A stretch of DNA of 5,369 bases, from positions 1 to 5,369 of the forward strand of contig CAMNNN010000110.1 of NCBI GenBank assembly GCA_946545505.1, given 5' to 3'. Under the pieces are notes generated by a model, which worked only from the letters and a program-made list of their open reading frames with translations, ran no database searches and was not told the origin of the DNA. This DNA is from an uncultured Clostridia bacterium. GTDB taxonomy: Bacteria > Bacillota > Clostridia > Saccharofermentanales > Saccharofermentanaceae. The translations under genes and the position numbers were made by a program. This document shows positions 5,341 through 5,369 of this stretch, piece by piece. Position 1 is the stretch's first letter. Each line of letters opens with the position of its first letter.

Positions 5341-5369
5341 ATGCCAGTTATTTTAATGAAGCAGCTGCT
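5341..5369 (+). CDS. Start of an unidentified gene (cut by window end)
   Basis: ATG at 5341 follows a near-perfect ribosome site, AAGGAGG at 5325-5331, with a nine-base spacer. The nine full codons give M-P-V-I-L-M-K-Q-L, with a tenth codon cut. That is too little to name a product. The strong site and the preceding 159-base leader support a genuine gene start, transcribed divergently from the dipeptidase. Confidence 0.6.

Overview
The window reads as a piece of a Clostridia-type Firmicute chromosome. This is inferred from balanced base composition, strong GGAGG ribosome sites, AT-rich gaps, tightly overlapping operon genes and a PepV-like dipeptidase; no marker fixes the genus. Nothing suggests a mobile element, CRISPR array, rRNA or tRNA.

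Layout: (1) 1-357 (+) is the 3' end of threonyl-tRNA synthetase (thrS). (2) 358-463 is a short AT-rich gap with near-identical 13-mers, one DnaA-box-like 9-mer and a strong hairpin plus T-run just before the next ribosome site. (3) 464-3886 (+) is a five-gene operon whose genes all overlap: two small membrane proteins of unknown function, then larB, larC and larE. (4) 3883-5181 (-) is an M20-family PepV/Sapep-type dipeptidase that converges on larE and shares the palindrome TTAA as its stop. (5) 5182-5340 is a divergent intergenic region with a good minus-strand promoter and an 8-bp inverted repeat in the plus-strand leader. (6) 5341-5369 (+) is the first nine codons of an unidentified gene with a strong ribosome site.

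How the genes work together: LarB, LarC and LarE form the known pathway to the nickel-pincer nucleotide (NPN) cofactor of lactate racemase LarA and related racemases/epimerases. LarB carboxylates and hydrolyses nicotinic acid adenine dinucleotide, LarE converts the two carboxylates to thiocarboxylates, and LarC inserts nickel using CTP. LarA is not in this window. LarC carries a natural histidine-rich segment. LarE has the three-cysteine pattern of [4Fe-4S]-dependent LarE proteins rather than the single sacrificial cysteine type.

The most novel item is the pair of small three-helix membrane proteins translationally coupled to larB. They look like diverged copies of each other and may serve nickel supply, lactate/hydroxy-acid traffic or membrane placement of the pathway; none of these roles is proven by the sequence. 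The operon also seems to lack room for a promoter between the upstream terminator and its first gene, so its expression may depend on passing that hairpin.
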